DNA of 64,000 bases, from contig NZ_CP157743.1 of assembly GCF_030717995.2 (NCBI RefSeq), positions 3,126,501-3,190,500 of the forward strand. The letters run 5' to 3'. Source of the stretch: Methylomarinum sp. Ch1-1. Its GTDB lineage: Bacteria; Pseudomonadota; Gammaproteobacteria; Methylococcales; Methylomonadaceae. Shown piece after piece: positions 53,738 to 62,000 of this stretch. The notes beneath the pieces are model-generated. The model ran no database searches, was not told the DNA's origin, and saw nothing but the letters and a program-made list of their open reading frames with translations. Each line of letters starts with the position of its first letter. Positions within the stretch are counted from its first letter, which is position 1. The position numbers were made by a program, and so were the translations under genes.

Positions 53738-53947
53738 TGGGCGGGGCGGGTTATTTAACCCGTCCCGAACGTTTAACTTGCTTTGGGCGCGGTTGAATCG
53801 TTCAGGACCTCGTTGACCTGCATTTCGCATAGCGACATGCTGGCTACTTGCTTTTCGCGCCGAGGGCGGCGCTCCTACGCAAAGCACCGTCTTGCCTTCG
53901 GATGTGCCGAACTGCGTGAAGCGCATCGAAACATGGTGCGCTTCCTA
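53738..53947 (-). repeat. Inverted copy of the 7187-7387 dispersed repeat
   Basis: GGGCGGGTTATTTAACCCG, then GAATCGTTCAGGACCTCG, GCCGAGGGCGGCGCTCCTAC and CTTGCCTTCGGATGTG follow in the reverse order of the copy at 7 kb. Confidence 0.8.
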
Positions 53948-54660
53948 TCGTCAGCGCACCCTACCCGTACCGGTAGGGTGGATCAAGCGGAGCGGATCCG
54001 CCAACGTAGGGCGGCTTCGCGAAGCAAGCCGCCAAAAACCGCACCGAGGGAAAAATTGGCCATTGTGCATATCCAGGCGGATTGCCTGGCGGCGAATCCT
54101 CCCGGTTGCGATGCCAATGTAAAGCCGATCGTCTTGAAGCGCATCGAAACATGGTGCGCTTCCTATCGTCAGCACACCCTACCCGTACCGGTAAGGGCGG
54201 ATCAAGCGCAGCGGATCCGCCAACAACGTAGGGCGGCTTCGCGAAGCAAGCCGCCAAAAACCGCACCGAGGGAAAAATTGGCCATTGTGCATATCCAGGC
54301 GGATTGCCTGGCGGCGAATCCTCCCGGTTGCGATGCCAATGTAAAGCCGATCGTCTTGAAGCGCAGCGAAACATGGTGCGCTTCCTTTCGTCAGCACACC
54401 CTACCCGTACCGGTAGGGCGGATCAAGCGCAGCGGATCCGCCAACGTAGGGCGGCTTCGCGAAGCAAGCCGCCAAAAACCGCCACCGGAGGCGAAATTAG
54501 CTGTTGTGCATATCCAGGCGGATTGCCTGTCGGCGAATCCGCCCGGTTGCGATGCCAATGTAGCCTTGCCTTCGGATGTGCTGAACTGCGTGAAGCGCAT
54601 CAAAAACCGGTGTGCGTCCTATCGTCAGCACACCCTACCGCATCGTAGGGCGGCTTCGCG
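53919..54660. repeat. Tandem array of ~220-base repeat units
   Basis: ACATGGTGCG recurs at 53931, 54149 and 54371 (periods 218 and 222), with a partial fourth unit near 54594. Each unit has TCCTATCGTCAGCACACCC, the palindrome GTACCGGTA, GCGGATCCGCC, GGCGGCTTCGCGAAGCAAGC and CCAGGCGGATTGCCTGGCGG. A 300-residue open frame across the array on the plus strand, and others on the minus strand, arise from the repeat and show a matching internal period; I do not regard them as genes. Confidence 0.85.
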
Positions 54661-54664
54661 AAGT

Positions 54665-54750
54665 ACTCAGTCATTTTATATATGACGGGTACTCGACAGG
54701 TATCAGCCATTCCCGGTTTGAGTATTTTTGCTGTGTTTAGGGCGTCACCG
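54665..54750 (+). repeat. Composite dispersed repeat reaching into the SoxYZ-like gene
   Basis: TACTCAGTCATTTTATATAT, GACGGGTACTCG, CAGCCATTCCCGGTTTGAG and TTTTTGCTGTGTTTAGGGCG match the composite at 20069. The gene's TAA stop lies in GTTTAGGGCG. Confidence 0.65.
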
Positions 54751-55561
54751 TCTCGGTTTTGACATATCGCTGCCCCTCGGTGCAGCGGTCGCGGGTGGTA
54801 GGCTGCTCACAGGAGGTGTCGGTAAACTCGGCTTTCAACACCCCTTCGCCTTGCGGGACGAAATAGAATCTGAAATTTGGGTCGGCGCTGATGGCGATAT
54901 CGGTGTTGGCGGTCAACACCGGCTTACCGTTGAAAGTCACCTTGAGCCGATCGACAAAATGTGATTTTTTCACGAAACGCGTGACCTGGTCCATTTGCAT
55001 CCCGGTAATATTGGGATGGCTAATCAACAACTGCGCCATCGTCGGTTCGCCCACCTTGACGCCGTTGTCCAGTCTAAACTTCATCTTGCCCAAGCGTTTC
55101 ATCGCCGCATCGAGATCGGCGCCGATCGGCGCCGAACAGCCGCCGCTGGCCTTGACGAATTTCTTACTCATGTGCAGACTGCCGTCATTCAATTGCGCAA
55201 TCGCCCTGATATAACTATAGGTATTGACCCTAACGCGCATCGCCAAATCGGCCTTGCCGCTGTCCGGCGTGAATTCAAACTCGCCGACATAGGGAAAAGG
55301 GTTCTTGTCGACCAGGACCAGTATTTTCTTGATGTATTTGTCCTCGGTCTGGGGAATCTTACTGATGATTTTCAATGGCACCAAAGCAGGATCTTCGGCC
55401 CGATAAGGCGCATCGATTTCGATAATGTCATCGGATTCCCGTACCGATTGACCGTTGAAAAACTGTGCTTTCAGTTCATTATTCCATTTGCTTTCATCCT
55501 GAGCCGCAGTGGCCAACATCGGCAGCATCAGTAAGGGGATAAAAAATCGTTTTAATTTCAT
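54737..55561 (-). CDS. Quinoprotein dehydrogenase-associated SoxYZ-like carrier
   Basis: 274 residues with signal peptide KRFFIPLLMLPMLATAAQ. A SoxY-like domain comes first (PALVPLKIISKIPQ, VRVNTYSYIRAIAQLNDG), with the carrier Cys in KASGGCSAPIGADLD, then a SoxZ-like domain (SHPNITGMQMDQVTR, AEFTDTSCEQPTTRDRC). The family is found beside PQQ alcohol dehydrogenases and the quinoprotein relay hydrolases. It follows that hydrolase gene by 71 bases. Exact chemistry is not established. Its last codons fall within a dispersed repeat. Confidence 0.85.
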   Translation of the reverse strand: MKLKRFFIPLLMLPMLATAAQDESKWNNELKAQFFNGQSVRESDDIIEIDAPYRAEDPALVPLKIISKIPQTEDKYIKKILVLVDKNPFPYVGEFEFTPDSGKADLAMRVRVNTYSYIRAIAQLNDGSLHMSKKFVKASGGCSAPIGADLDAAMKRLGKMKFRLDNGVKVGEPTMAQLLISHPNITGMQMDQVTRFVKKSHFVDRLKVTFNGKPVLTANTDIAISADPNFRFYFVPQGEGVLKAEFTDTSCEQPTTRDRCTEGQRYVKTETVTP

Positions 55562-55632
55562 ATTGATACTCTCAGTTGGGTTATAACCATCGATTGTAGC
55601 TTGGGTGAGCGCCTAAATCGCTCCGAGGCCGG

Positions 55633-56556
55633 CTAATCCTCCCATTCCAGCTCGGCGAATGCCGTCGTCACATTCTTGGCGTGGAACTGGTCGAACAACT
55701 TCCAGTTCTGCCGTTCCGACCTGCCGACCGTCTTGACCGCCTCCTCGATGAATTTACCTTGGGCGATCATCGCTCGAATTTCATGCAGCAAAAGGGTCAG
55801 ATACTTTTTCTGCGGCTGCATCGCTGCCGGCCAATCGGTCACCAGCGGGCCATGCCCCGGAATGACATAGTGATAATCCTGTTTCTCCAATCTTTCCAAC
55901 TCCGCCAGCCAGCCTTTTAGACTCCCGTCTATCACCGGCAAATGATCGATAAACAGCAAGTCAGCCAACCACAAGGTATCGGTTTTTTTATCGTAGACCG
56001 TTAAATCGTTATCGGTATGAGCGGTGCGGTGTGCCGTCAAGACCAATTCCCGGTTGCCCAAATTGATCGTCATATGTTTTTTGACCGGCATATCGGGCGC
56101 TATCAAGTTATCGGCCGTCAGTTCGATATCCAATTGCTCGGCCGCCTTATCGATGTAATATTGGCCGCGCGTAACCATCGCCCTGGCCAGTTTGTAATGA
56201 CCGATGAAATGAACATTTTCCGCTTTAAATGCGGCATTGCCGTAGATATGGTCGGGATGAACGTGGGTATTGATCACATAGCAAACCGGCGTGTCGGTAG
56301 TCGCTTCGATCGCCTTCTTCAAGGCAGCGCCCTGTTGGGGGTTGCCGCCGCTGTCGATCACGGCGACGCATTGATCGCCAATGATGAAGCCGATATTGGC
56401 GATGGCGCCGTGATTGTTGCGGTCGGGCAATTGATGTTCGCCAAAATGCAGATATATGCCGGGCGCCACCTGTTCAACCGTCAATGCCGCTTGGGCCTGC
56501 GACAAAGGACTGATCATTAACAAGACTAGGGATAGCAGGATACGCATAATTTTCAT
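55633..56556 (-). CDS. Quinoprotein relay system metallo-beta-lactamase-fold hydrolase
   Basis: 307 residues; signal peptide ILLSLVLLMISPLSQAQA. Zinc motif HVHPDH in YVINTHVHPDHIYGN; further ligands in RTAHTDNDLTVYD and VIPGHGPLVTDW. This matches the exported zinc hydrolases found with quinoprotein dehydrogenases and SoxYZ-like carriers. Start at MKIMRIL, the first Met after the LysR stop (1-base gap); longer frames would overlap that gene. Confidence 0.86.
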   Translation of the reverse strand: MKIMRILLSLVLLMISPLSQAQAALTVEQVAPGIYLHFGEHQLPDRNNHGAIANIGFIIGDQCVAVIDSGGNPQQGAALKKAIEATTDTPVCYVINTHVHPDHIYGNAAFKAENVHFIGHYKLARAMVTRGQYYIDKAAEQLDIELTADNLIAPDMPVKKHMTINLGNRELVLTAHRTAHTDNDLTVYDKKTDTLWLADLLFIDHLPVIDGSLKGWLAELERLEKQDYHYVIPGHGPLVTDWPAAMQPQKKYLTLLLHEIRAMIAQGKFIEEAVKTVGRSERQNWKLFDQFHAKNVTTAFAELEWED

Positions 56557-56557
56557 T

Positions 56558-57445
56558 TTATTCGGAAAGGCATAACGCCAAAAAAGCCTTCGCGACTCTA
56601 GATCGCATCGCTGGGTTAGGCGCAATCAAGTTCAAATGCCAAGGCAAGCCCTGCGGCGGATTGATACGACGAGCAACCAGGCCCTCGCTTTCATGTCGGA
56701 GAGCCTGCGATGAAGAAAACCCGATGCCCATGCCGGCCCTGACCGCTTCCTTGACGCCGGTGACACCGGTGACTTCGATATTAATCGGCGCACTGATTCC
56801 GGCCTCGGCCAAGGCTTTTTGCACCACCTGACGGGCTCCTGAACCCGGTTCGCGCCAAATCACCTGATACTCCGCAAAAACCGTCAACGGCGCCGCCTGC
56901 GGATATTGCACAGCCAACGGATGATCTTCCGCCAAAATCAACACGATTTCATCGGTCTGCCAAGGAATGACTTGATAATTGATCGGCAGTTCTTCACGTT
57001 CAACGGTGCCTTCGACGAAGCCCAAATCATAATCATGCATTTTAGCAACAATTTCCCGGGTATCTTCGGTCTCCATATAAACCTGAACACCGGAATGCTC
57101 TGCTTGCAACTGCACGACAAAACGAGGCAGATAAAAACTGGCCAGCGTGCTGGTCGCGCCGATCCGCAAACTTCCGGCATTGACGTCTTTCAAGCAGCGT
57201 ACATAATCGATCGCCTGATTGAAGTCGCAATACATTTTCTCGGCGTATTCCAGCAAACCGCTGCCGGCCGGCGTCAATGCAATCTGATGACCCTTGCGCT
57301 CATAAAGAGGCTCTCCAACGGCGCCTTGCAATAATTTCAGCTGCCCAGACACGGCCGGCTGGCCTATCTGCAAATATTGCGCCGCTTGGGTAATGCTTTT
57401 ACATCTGGCGACGACGGCGAAGGTTAATAAATGATTTGGGTTCAA
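56558..57445 (-). CDS. LysR-family transcriptional regulator
   Basis: 295 residues. N-terminal HTH (LLTFAVVARCKSITQAAQYL, GQPAVSGQLKLL), then a substrate-binding domain with the DLGFVEGTVEREELP and VTGVTGVKEAVRAGMGIGF marks. CbbR/CysB-like outline. As first gene of the unit, it probably controls the relay hydrolase and SoxYZ-like genes that follow. A direct effector cannot be told. Confidence 0.9.
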   Translation of the reverse strand: MNPNHLLTFAVVARCKSITQAAQYLQIGQPAVSGQLKLLQGAVGEPLYERKGHQIALTPAGSGLLEYAEKMYCDFNQAIDYVRCLKDVNAGSLRIGATSTLASFYLPRFVVQLQAEHSGVQVYMETEDTREIVAKMHDYDLGFVEGTVEREELPINYQVIPWQTDEIVLILAEDHPLAVQYPQAAPLTVFAEYQVIWREPGSGARQVVQKALAEAGISAPINIEVTGVTGVKEAVRAGMGIGFSSSQALRHESEGLVARRINPPQGLPWHLNLIAPNPAMRSRVAKAFLALCLSE

Positions 57446-57571
57446 ATCAATTCCTGACGTCTTTATTCAGAAACAATGGCTTAAGACCAGGGACCACAAA
57501 CATATTAGAAAAATACAATATACCTTATCTTGATCGTTCTGCCAATCTGAAAACCGGCCAATTTACGACTC

Positions 57572-58480
57572 TTACAAGCCGGCAAACTTCATCAATAACA
57601 CCAGTTCCTTATCATCCAGCTCATAATAAGAATGCGATTTAATTCTTTCCGGCAACATCGCCGGCCCGTAACGCACTCTTTTCAAACGACTGACTTTAAC
57701 GCCTTGCGATTCCCATAATCTTCTGACCAGACGGTTACGCCCTTCCCGGACCACGACGTGATACCATTTGTTAGCGCCCTCGCCGGCATAAAACTGAATA
57801 TCGTCGAAATGAGCGACCCCGTCCTCTAATTCGACTCCGGTTTTCAAGCGTTCCAGCATTTCGTCGTCGACTTCACCGAGAATGCGCACGGCATATTCTC
57901 GTTCCACTTCGGTGGAGGGATGCATCAAACGATTGGCTAATTCTCCATTGTTAGTCACCAATAACAACCCCGAGGTATTGATATCGAGTCTGCCGACGGC
58001 GATCCAACGTCCCACCGATAGACGCGGCAATTGGGTGAACACGACCGGGCGTCCCTCCGGATCTCGTCGCGAGACCACCTCGCCGGTCGGTTTATGGTAG
58101 ACAAGCACGCGAGTAGGCTGCATGACATATTTTTCCCATTTAACCACCCGGCCATTCAATTGGAGATGGTCGCCCTCCTTGAGATGATAACCCGGCGTTA
58201 CTTTTTTACCGTTGACGACAAGACGCCCCTCCTCGATCCAACGTTCGACTTCGCGTCTGGAACCGAGACCTCCTCGCGCCAGAACTTTTTGAATGCGTTC
58301 GCCGCCTTCTTTGTTGACCGCCTTGTCAGTGGATGGTGCTGTTTTCGAGCGCGGCGCCTGTTGTTTCGCCTGCTGTCGACGATTCGACGGCTTCCGATTC
58401 GGGTTCTGAGCTTTCGGCCTGGACGGATGTTTCTTGTTTTTCACGGTGATTTTGTTCTGTTGGTGCAATAGTTTCGGCAT
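57572..58480 (-). CDS. rluB: 23S rRNA pseudouridine synthase RluB
   Basis: Makes pseudouridine 2605 in 23S rRNA. 302 residues: a basic, low-complexity N-terminal tail (about 1-58), S4 domain (GERIQKVLARGGLGSRREVE), then the catalytic domain with Asp in VGRLDINTSGLLLVTNNG and a C-terminal region REGRNRLVRRLWESQG. The ATG at 58480 gives a 155-base overlap with scpB; a GTG at 58444 is an alternative. The family order scpA-scpB-rluB is usual. Confidence 0.93.
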   Translation of the reverse strand: MPKLLHQQNKITVKNKKHPSRPKAQNPNRKPSNRRQQAKQQAPRSKTAPSTDKAVNKEGGERIQKVLARGGLGSRREVERWIEEGRLVVNGKKVTPGYHLKEGDHLQLNGRVVKWEKYVMQPTRVLVYHKPTGEVVSRRDPEGRPVVFTQLPRLSVGRWIAVGRLDINTSGLLLVTNNGELANRLMHPSTEVEREYAVRILGEVDDEMLERLKTGVELEDGVAHFDDIQFYAGEGANKWYHVVVREGRNRLVRRLWESQGVKVSRLKRVRYGPAMLPERIKSHSYYELDDKELVLLMKFAGL

Positions 58481-59114
58481 TTAAGTCGAGATCTTTAATC
58501 TCTTCCATGGTCGGCAATTCATCGAATGATGATAAGTTAAAATAATCCAGAAATTGTTTCGTAGCCCCGTACAGCGCAGGACGGCCGGGAACTTCCTTAT
58601 GGGCGATCACCCGTATCCACTCCCTGTCCAGCAAGGTTCTGATGATTTGAGTGCTGACACTGACACCGCGTATCTCTTCGATTTCACCGCGCGTCACCGG
58701 CTGCCGATAAGCAATAATGGCCAGCGTTTCCAGCAAGGCGCGCGAATATTTAGGCGGTTTTTCCTCGAACAAGCGAGTGATCCACGGCGACATGCCTTCC
58801 TTGACCTGGAACCGATAGCCGCTGGCCAACTTTTGCAGACCGATGGGACGAAGCCTGTAATCCTCGATAATAGCGTCGATCGCGGCCTGAATTTCTTTGA
58901 TCTCGGGCTGTTCCAACTCCGGAAAAACCTGTTGGATCTGTTTAGCGGACATGGCGCGATTCGCCGCAAATAAAATCGCCTCTACAATGCGCTTGGTGTT
59001 CACATCAAACTCGTTAGGTTTAAATTCTGCTGGTAGTTTCTTCGGTTCCGGAGGACTCTCCTCGGTGACTGCTTGCTTGGCCGGCTGGCGCTCTTGCGGT
59101 TGTGCTACGGACAC
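58326..59114 (-). CDS. scpB: Segregation and condensation protein B
   Basis: Winged-helix subunit of the SMC-ScpA-ScpB condensin complex. 262 residues from the GTG at 59114, preceded by AAAAGGAAG. Core: DVNTKRIVEAILFAANRAM, IIAYRQPVTRGEIEEIRGV, and PGRPALYGATKQFLDYF. A longer frame up to 59357 would overlap scpA by about 200 bases and encodes Ser/Lys-rich text of no family likeness. The acidic, Ser/Thr-rich C-terminal tail (QAESSEPESEAVESSTAGE) overlaps the rluB start region. Confidence 0.88.
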   Translation of the reverse strand: MSVAQPQERQPAKQAVTEESPPEPKKLPAEFKPNEFDVNTKRIVEAILFAANRAMSAKQIQQVFPELEQPEIKEIQAAIDAIIEDYRLRPIGLQKLASGYRFQVKEGMSPWITRLFEEKPPKYSRALLETLAIIAYRQPVTRGEIEEIRGVSVSTQIIRTLLDREWIRVIAHKEVPGRPALYGATKQFLDYFNLSSFDELPTMEEIKDLDLNAETIAPTEQNHREKQETSVQAESSEPESEAVESSTAGETTGAALENSTIH

Positions 59115-59154
59115 GGGCTTCCTTTTGCGCTGCTTGGGCGGCGCAACGACGGTT

Positions 59155-59985
59155 TCAGGTTTGAGATCTACCTTGGATTCGGATCTCGTCGAAGGGATCG
59201 GGTTGGAGGATTTCGATGAGTCCTTCCTTGCTGAGTTCGAGGATGGCAAGAAACGAGACAACCACCCCGCCTTTTCCTTCGTGTCGGCTAAATAGCGCTG
59301 CGAAAGGGAGGCTATCTGGCCGGTTAAGTTTTTCCAAAATGGCTGCCATTCGTTCACGGACTGATAAGGGCTCCTTGGTTATTTGATGATGGCTGAGCTG
59401 CTCGGCGCGTTTGAGTACATCTTGAAATGCCAATAACATATCCTGTAACCGAACATCCGGTAATTGATGCTGCACGTTGATGGTCGATACGTCGACCGTC
59501 GCATCGAAGACATCCCGTTCATTCCTTGGCAGCTGATCGATTTGTTCAGCCACCTTCTTAATCGCCTCATATTCCTGCAGTTTACGGATTAAATAGGCGC
59601 GGGGATCATCTTCTTCCTCCTCCACTTCCGGCTGTCGGGGCAATAGCATTCTCGATTTGATCTCCGCCAACAATGCGGCCATGACCAAGTATTCCGCCGC
59701 CAACTCCAAGCGCAAGGCATCCATCATCTCGATATAGCCGATATATTGTTGAGTGATTTGCGCGATCGGAATATTGAGAATATCCATATTTTGCTTGCGA
59801 ATCAAATATAACAGCAAATCCAGTGGTCCTTCAAATGCCTCTAAAAAAACCTCCAAGGCATCGGGCGGAATATAAAGATCCTCCGGCATGTCCTGATAAG
59901 GCGCGCCCAATACCTTGGCTATAGGCTGAGATTGTTGCTGAAATTCCGGGCTCTGTTCAATCAAAACAAGTTCTTCGTTAGGCAA
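59155..59985 (-). CDS. scpA: Segregation and condensation protein A
   Basis: Kleisin subunit bridging the SMC heads. 276 residues. FEGPLDLLLYLIRKQNMDIL and YLVMAALLAEIKSRMLLP are the N-terminal SMC-neck-binding part. The C-terminal winged helix is FLAILELSKEGLIEI. Directly after the M50 protease gene (2-base gap), and 40 bases before the chosen scpB start. Confidence 0.95.
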   Translation of the reverse strand: MPNEELVLIEQSPEFQQQSQPIAKVLGAPYQDMPEDLYIPPDALEVFLEAFEGPLDLLLYLIRKQNMDILNIPIAQITQQYIGYIEMMDALRLELAAEYLVMAALLAEIKSRMLLPRQPEVEEEEDDPRAYLIRKLQEYEAIKKVAEQIDQLPRNERDVFDATVDVSTINVQHQLPDVRLQDMLLAFQDVLKRAEQLSHHQITKEPLSVRERMAAILEKLNRPDSLPFAALFSRHEGKGGVVVSFLAILELSKEGLIEILQPDPFDEIRIQGRSQT

Positions 59986-59987
59986 GA

Positions 59988-60641
59988 TTATAAGCCGGCC
60001 AAGGTGAAAAACAATTTCTGGGTGTAATACATCGGATAGGCGAGTAGATAGCCCAGACCTCCACTCATCAGCAAAGCCAGCAAAATCAGGAAGCCGAAGC
60101 GTTCCAGCCGGTTGTACTGCCAGGCGAGTCTATGCGGCAAGAGACCGGTGACGATGCGGCTGCCGTCCAGCGGCGGAATTGGCAGCAGATTGATCAAAGC
60201 CAAAATCAAATTGATCGAAATCCCAGCGATGCCCATATAAATCAACGGCAGCGAGATGAATTCGCTATGCACGATCACGCCGATTCTGGCGATTAGCGCC
60301 CAGGCAATCGCCATCAGTAAGTTGGACATGGGACCGGCTAATGCGACGACGGCCATCGCCTTCCTGGGATTCTTGAAGTACCGGGCATCGACCGGAACCG
60401 GTTTCGCCCAGCCGAAGATGAAGGCGGACCCCGACAACAGCAACACTCCCGGTATTACGATGGTGCCCAGCCAATCGATATGCTTGACCGGATTCAGCGT
60501 CAGCCGGCCCTGCTGAAAGGCGGTATTATCGCCAAATTTTTTAGCGACCCAGCCATGCGCGACTTCATGTACGGTAATCGCAAAGACCACCGGCAACACC
60601 CAGACGACGATGCGCTGGACCATCGATAATTCATTCATCAT
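59988..60641 (-). CDS. Site-2-type membrane metalloprotease (M50)
   Basis: 217 residues, about six helices. Zinc motif ITVHEVAHGWVAKKFGD (HExxH) and NLLPIPPLDGSRI with the third ligand Asp. It is of the minimal YwhC/SpoIVFB-like type found next to scpA-scpB and yciO in many proteobacteria. The substrate is unknown. Confidence 0.9.
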   Translation of the reverse strand: MMNELSMVQRIVVWVLPVVFAITVHEVAHGWVAKKFGDNTAFQQGRLTLNPVKHIDWLGTIVIPGVLLLSGSAFIFGWAKPVPVDARYFKNPRKAMAVVALAGPMSNLLMAIAWALIARIGVIVHSEFISLPLIYMGIAGISINLILALINLLPIPPLDGSRIVTGLLPHRLAWQYNRLERFGFLILLALLMSGGLGYLLAYPMYYTQKLFFTLAGL

Positions 60642-60659
60642 AAACTTATGTCCCGAGGA

Positions 60660-61280
60660 TTAACCCAACATCGGCGCCTGGCCGGCGCCTTGCCTGAGAA
60701 TTTCAATCTGACTGCTGTTGCAGGCGATAATGGTCGTGGGCTGATATTCGATAATACCGGCATCGATGACCAAGTCGACATCATGCTCCAGACGCTCACG
60801 GATTTGATAAGGGTCGGTCATCGCCTGCTCCTTATCGGGTAGGATCATCGTCGAGGTAAACAGCGGCTCCCCTAACTCTTCGACCAACGACAGGGCGATT
60901 TTACAATCGGGCACACGGATGCCGATGGTTTTCTTTTTCGGATGCTGTAAACGCCGCGGGACCTCCTTGGTCGCATCCAGCACGAAAGTGAACGGTCCCG
61001 GCGTCAGGTTTTTAATCAGTCTAAAGGCATCATTGCTGATTTTAGTGAAATTGGAAACCTGCACCAGATCTTTGCAGACCAGGGTAAAATTATGCTTGCT
61101 ATCCAGCCTACGAATGCGCCTTATTTTGTCCAACGCCTGTTTATCGCCGATTTGGCAGGCAATGGCGTAGGAAGAATCGGTCGGATAAACGATTACGCCG
61201 CCCTTAGCGATGATTTCAACAGCCTGGTGAATCAGACGCAACTGCGGATTTTCAGGATGTATTTCAAAAAACTGCGCCAT
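60660..61280 (-). CDS. yciO: YciO-type Sua5/TsaC family protein
   Basis: 206 residues, the length of E. coli YciO, with the same opening (MAQFFEIHPENPQLRLIHQA) and YPTDSSYAIACQIGDK, NFTLVCKDL, KKKTIGIRVPDC, PTTIIAC. YciO is a paralogue of TsaC, with weak or no threonylcarbamoyl-AMP synthase activity in E. coli. The start MAQFF is preferred over a Met ten codons earlier. Downstream of tsaB. Confidence 0.9.
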   Translation of the reverse strand: MAQFFEIHPENPQLRLIHQAVEIIAKGGVIVYPTDSSYAIACQIGDKQALDKIRRIRRLDSKHNFTLVCKDLVQVSNFTKISNDAFRLIKNLTPGPFTFVLDATKEVPRRLQHPKKKTIGIRVPDCKIALSLVEELGEPLFTSTMILPDKEQAMTDPYQIRERLEHDVDLVIDAGIIEYQPTTIIACNSSQIEILRQGAGQAPMLG

Positions 61281-61316
61281 AGTTATTGTATTAATTATTA
61301 AAGACGCCATTGTACC

Positions 61317-62000
61317 CTATCTTTCAGATTCTTTTTTCGCGACTTTATCACGCAAGTAAACCGGCATCGCCTCCTCCACCGCAACCGCCTGTTCATTGCT
61401 AAAGCCATCGGCGCCTAATTGCACTATCGCGGCCGCCCTAGGGAGTTTCTTTGCATCGGTCGCCAACAGCAATGAACCTAATCGAGTTGCCAGTTCCTGC
61501 CGATAAACACCCCAGCCGGAACCGACGCCGGCGCCGGCAATATCGGGAAATACGACATCCAGCGCCGGCGTCACGGCTTCCTTACCCAACAATCTAGCAT
61601 AGCCCTGACGATCTTGCTGATATACGCCCCAGAAAATTTCCCCCATCCTCGCATCCATCGCGGTAAAGGCGACGTTGATCCGATTCTGATTGAAATAATC
61701 CTGAGCGATAGCCGCCAACGTCGACACCGGAACGACCGGCAGATCTGCACCGAATGCAATGCCTTGAATGATGCCGGTGGCGATTCTGACTCCGGTGAAC
61801 GAGCCCGGCCCGCGACTGAACGCCACGGCATCCAGTTGTTGAGGCGACAATTGCGCACCGGCCATTAACTCATCGATCATCGGCAGTATTAATTTCGTGT
61901 GTTCGCGCGGCGCTAGCGCGAATTTTTCCTGTATCTCACCATCGACATACAAAGCCGCCGAACAGGCTTCGGTCGAGGTTTCCACGGCTAATAGCTTCAA
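61317..62000 (-). CDS. tsaB: tRNA threonylcarbamoyladenosine biosynthesis protein TsaB
   Basis: Regulatory/scaffold partner of TsaD in t6A formation on tRNA. 227 residues, ASKHA fold. MKLLAVETSTEACSAALYVD and FSRGPGSFTGVRIATG are the hallmark segments. Its start overlaps the end of the helicase gene by 4 bases (ATGA), the same arrangement as yoaA-tsaB in E. coli. Confidence 0.95.
   Translation of the reverse strand: MKLLAVETSTEACSAALYVDGEIQEKFALAPREHTKLILPMIDELMAGAQLSPQQLDAVAFSRGPGSFTGVRIATGIIQGIAFGADLPVVPVSTLAAIAQDYFNQNRINVAFTAMDARMGEIFWGVYQQDRQGYARLLGKEAVTPALDVVFPDIAGAGVGSGWGVYRQELATRLGSLLLATDAKKLPRAAAIVQLGADGFSNEQAVAVEEAMPVYLRDKVAKKESER

Noticed and set aside
53919-54660. CRISPR array
   Set aside because: Units are ~220 bases, near-identical throughout, with no short repeat/unique spacer pattern, and no cas genes are near.
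53783-54685. Plus-strand open frame of about 300 residues
   Set aside because: It runs through tandem 220-base non-coding repeats; its residues repeat with the same period (segments like REASRQKPHRGK), there is no start signal, and minus-strand frames of similar length exist over the same DNA.
59115-59357. Longer ScpB start
   Set aside because: Would overlap scpA by about 200 bases and encodes a Ser/Lys-rich stretch without ScpB likeness.
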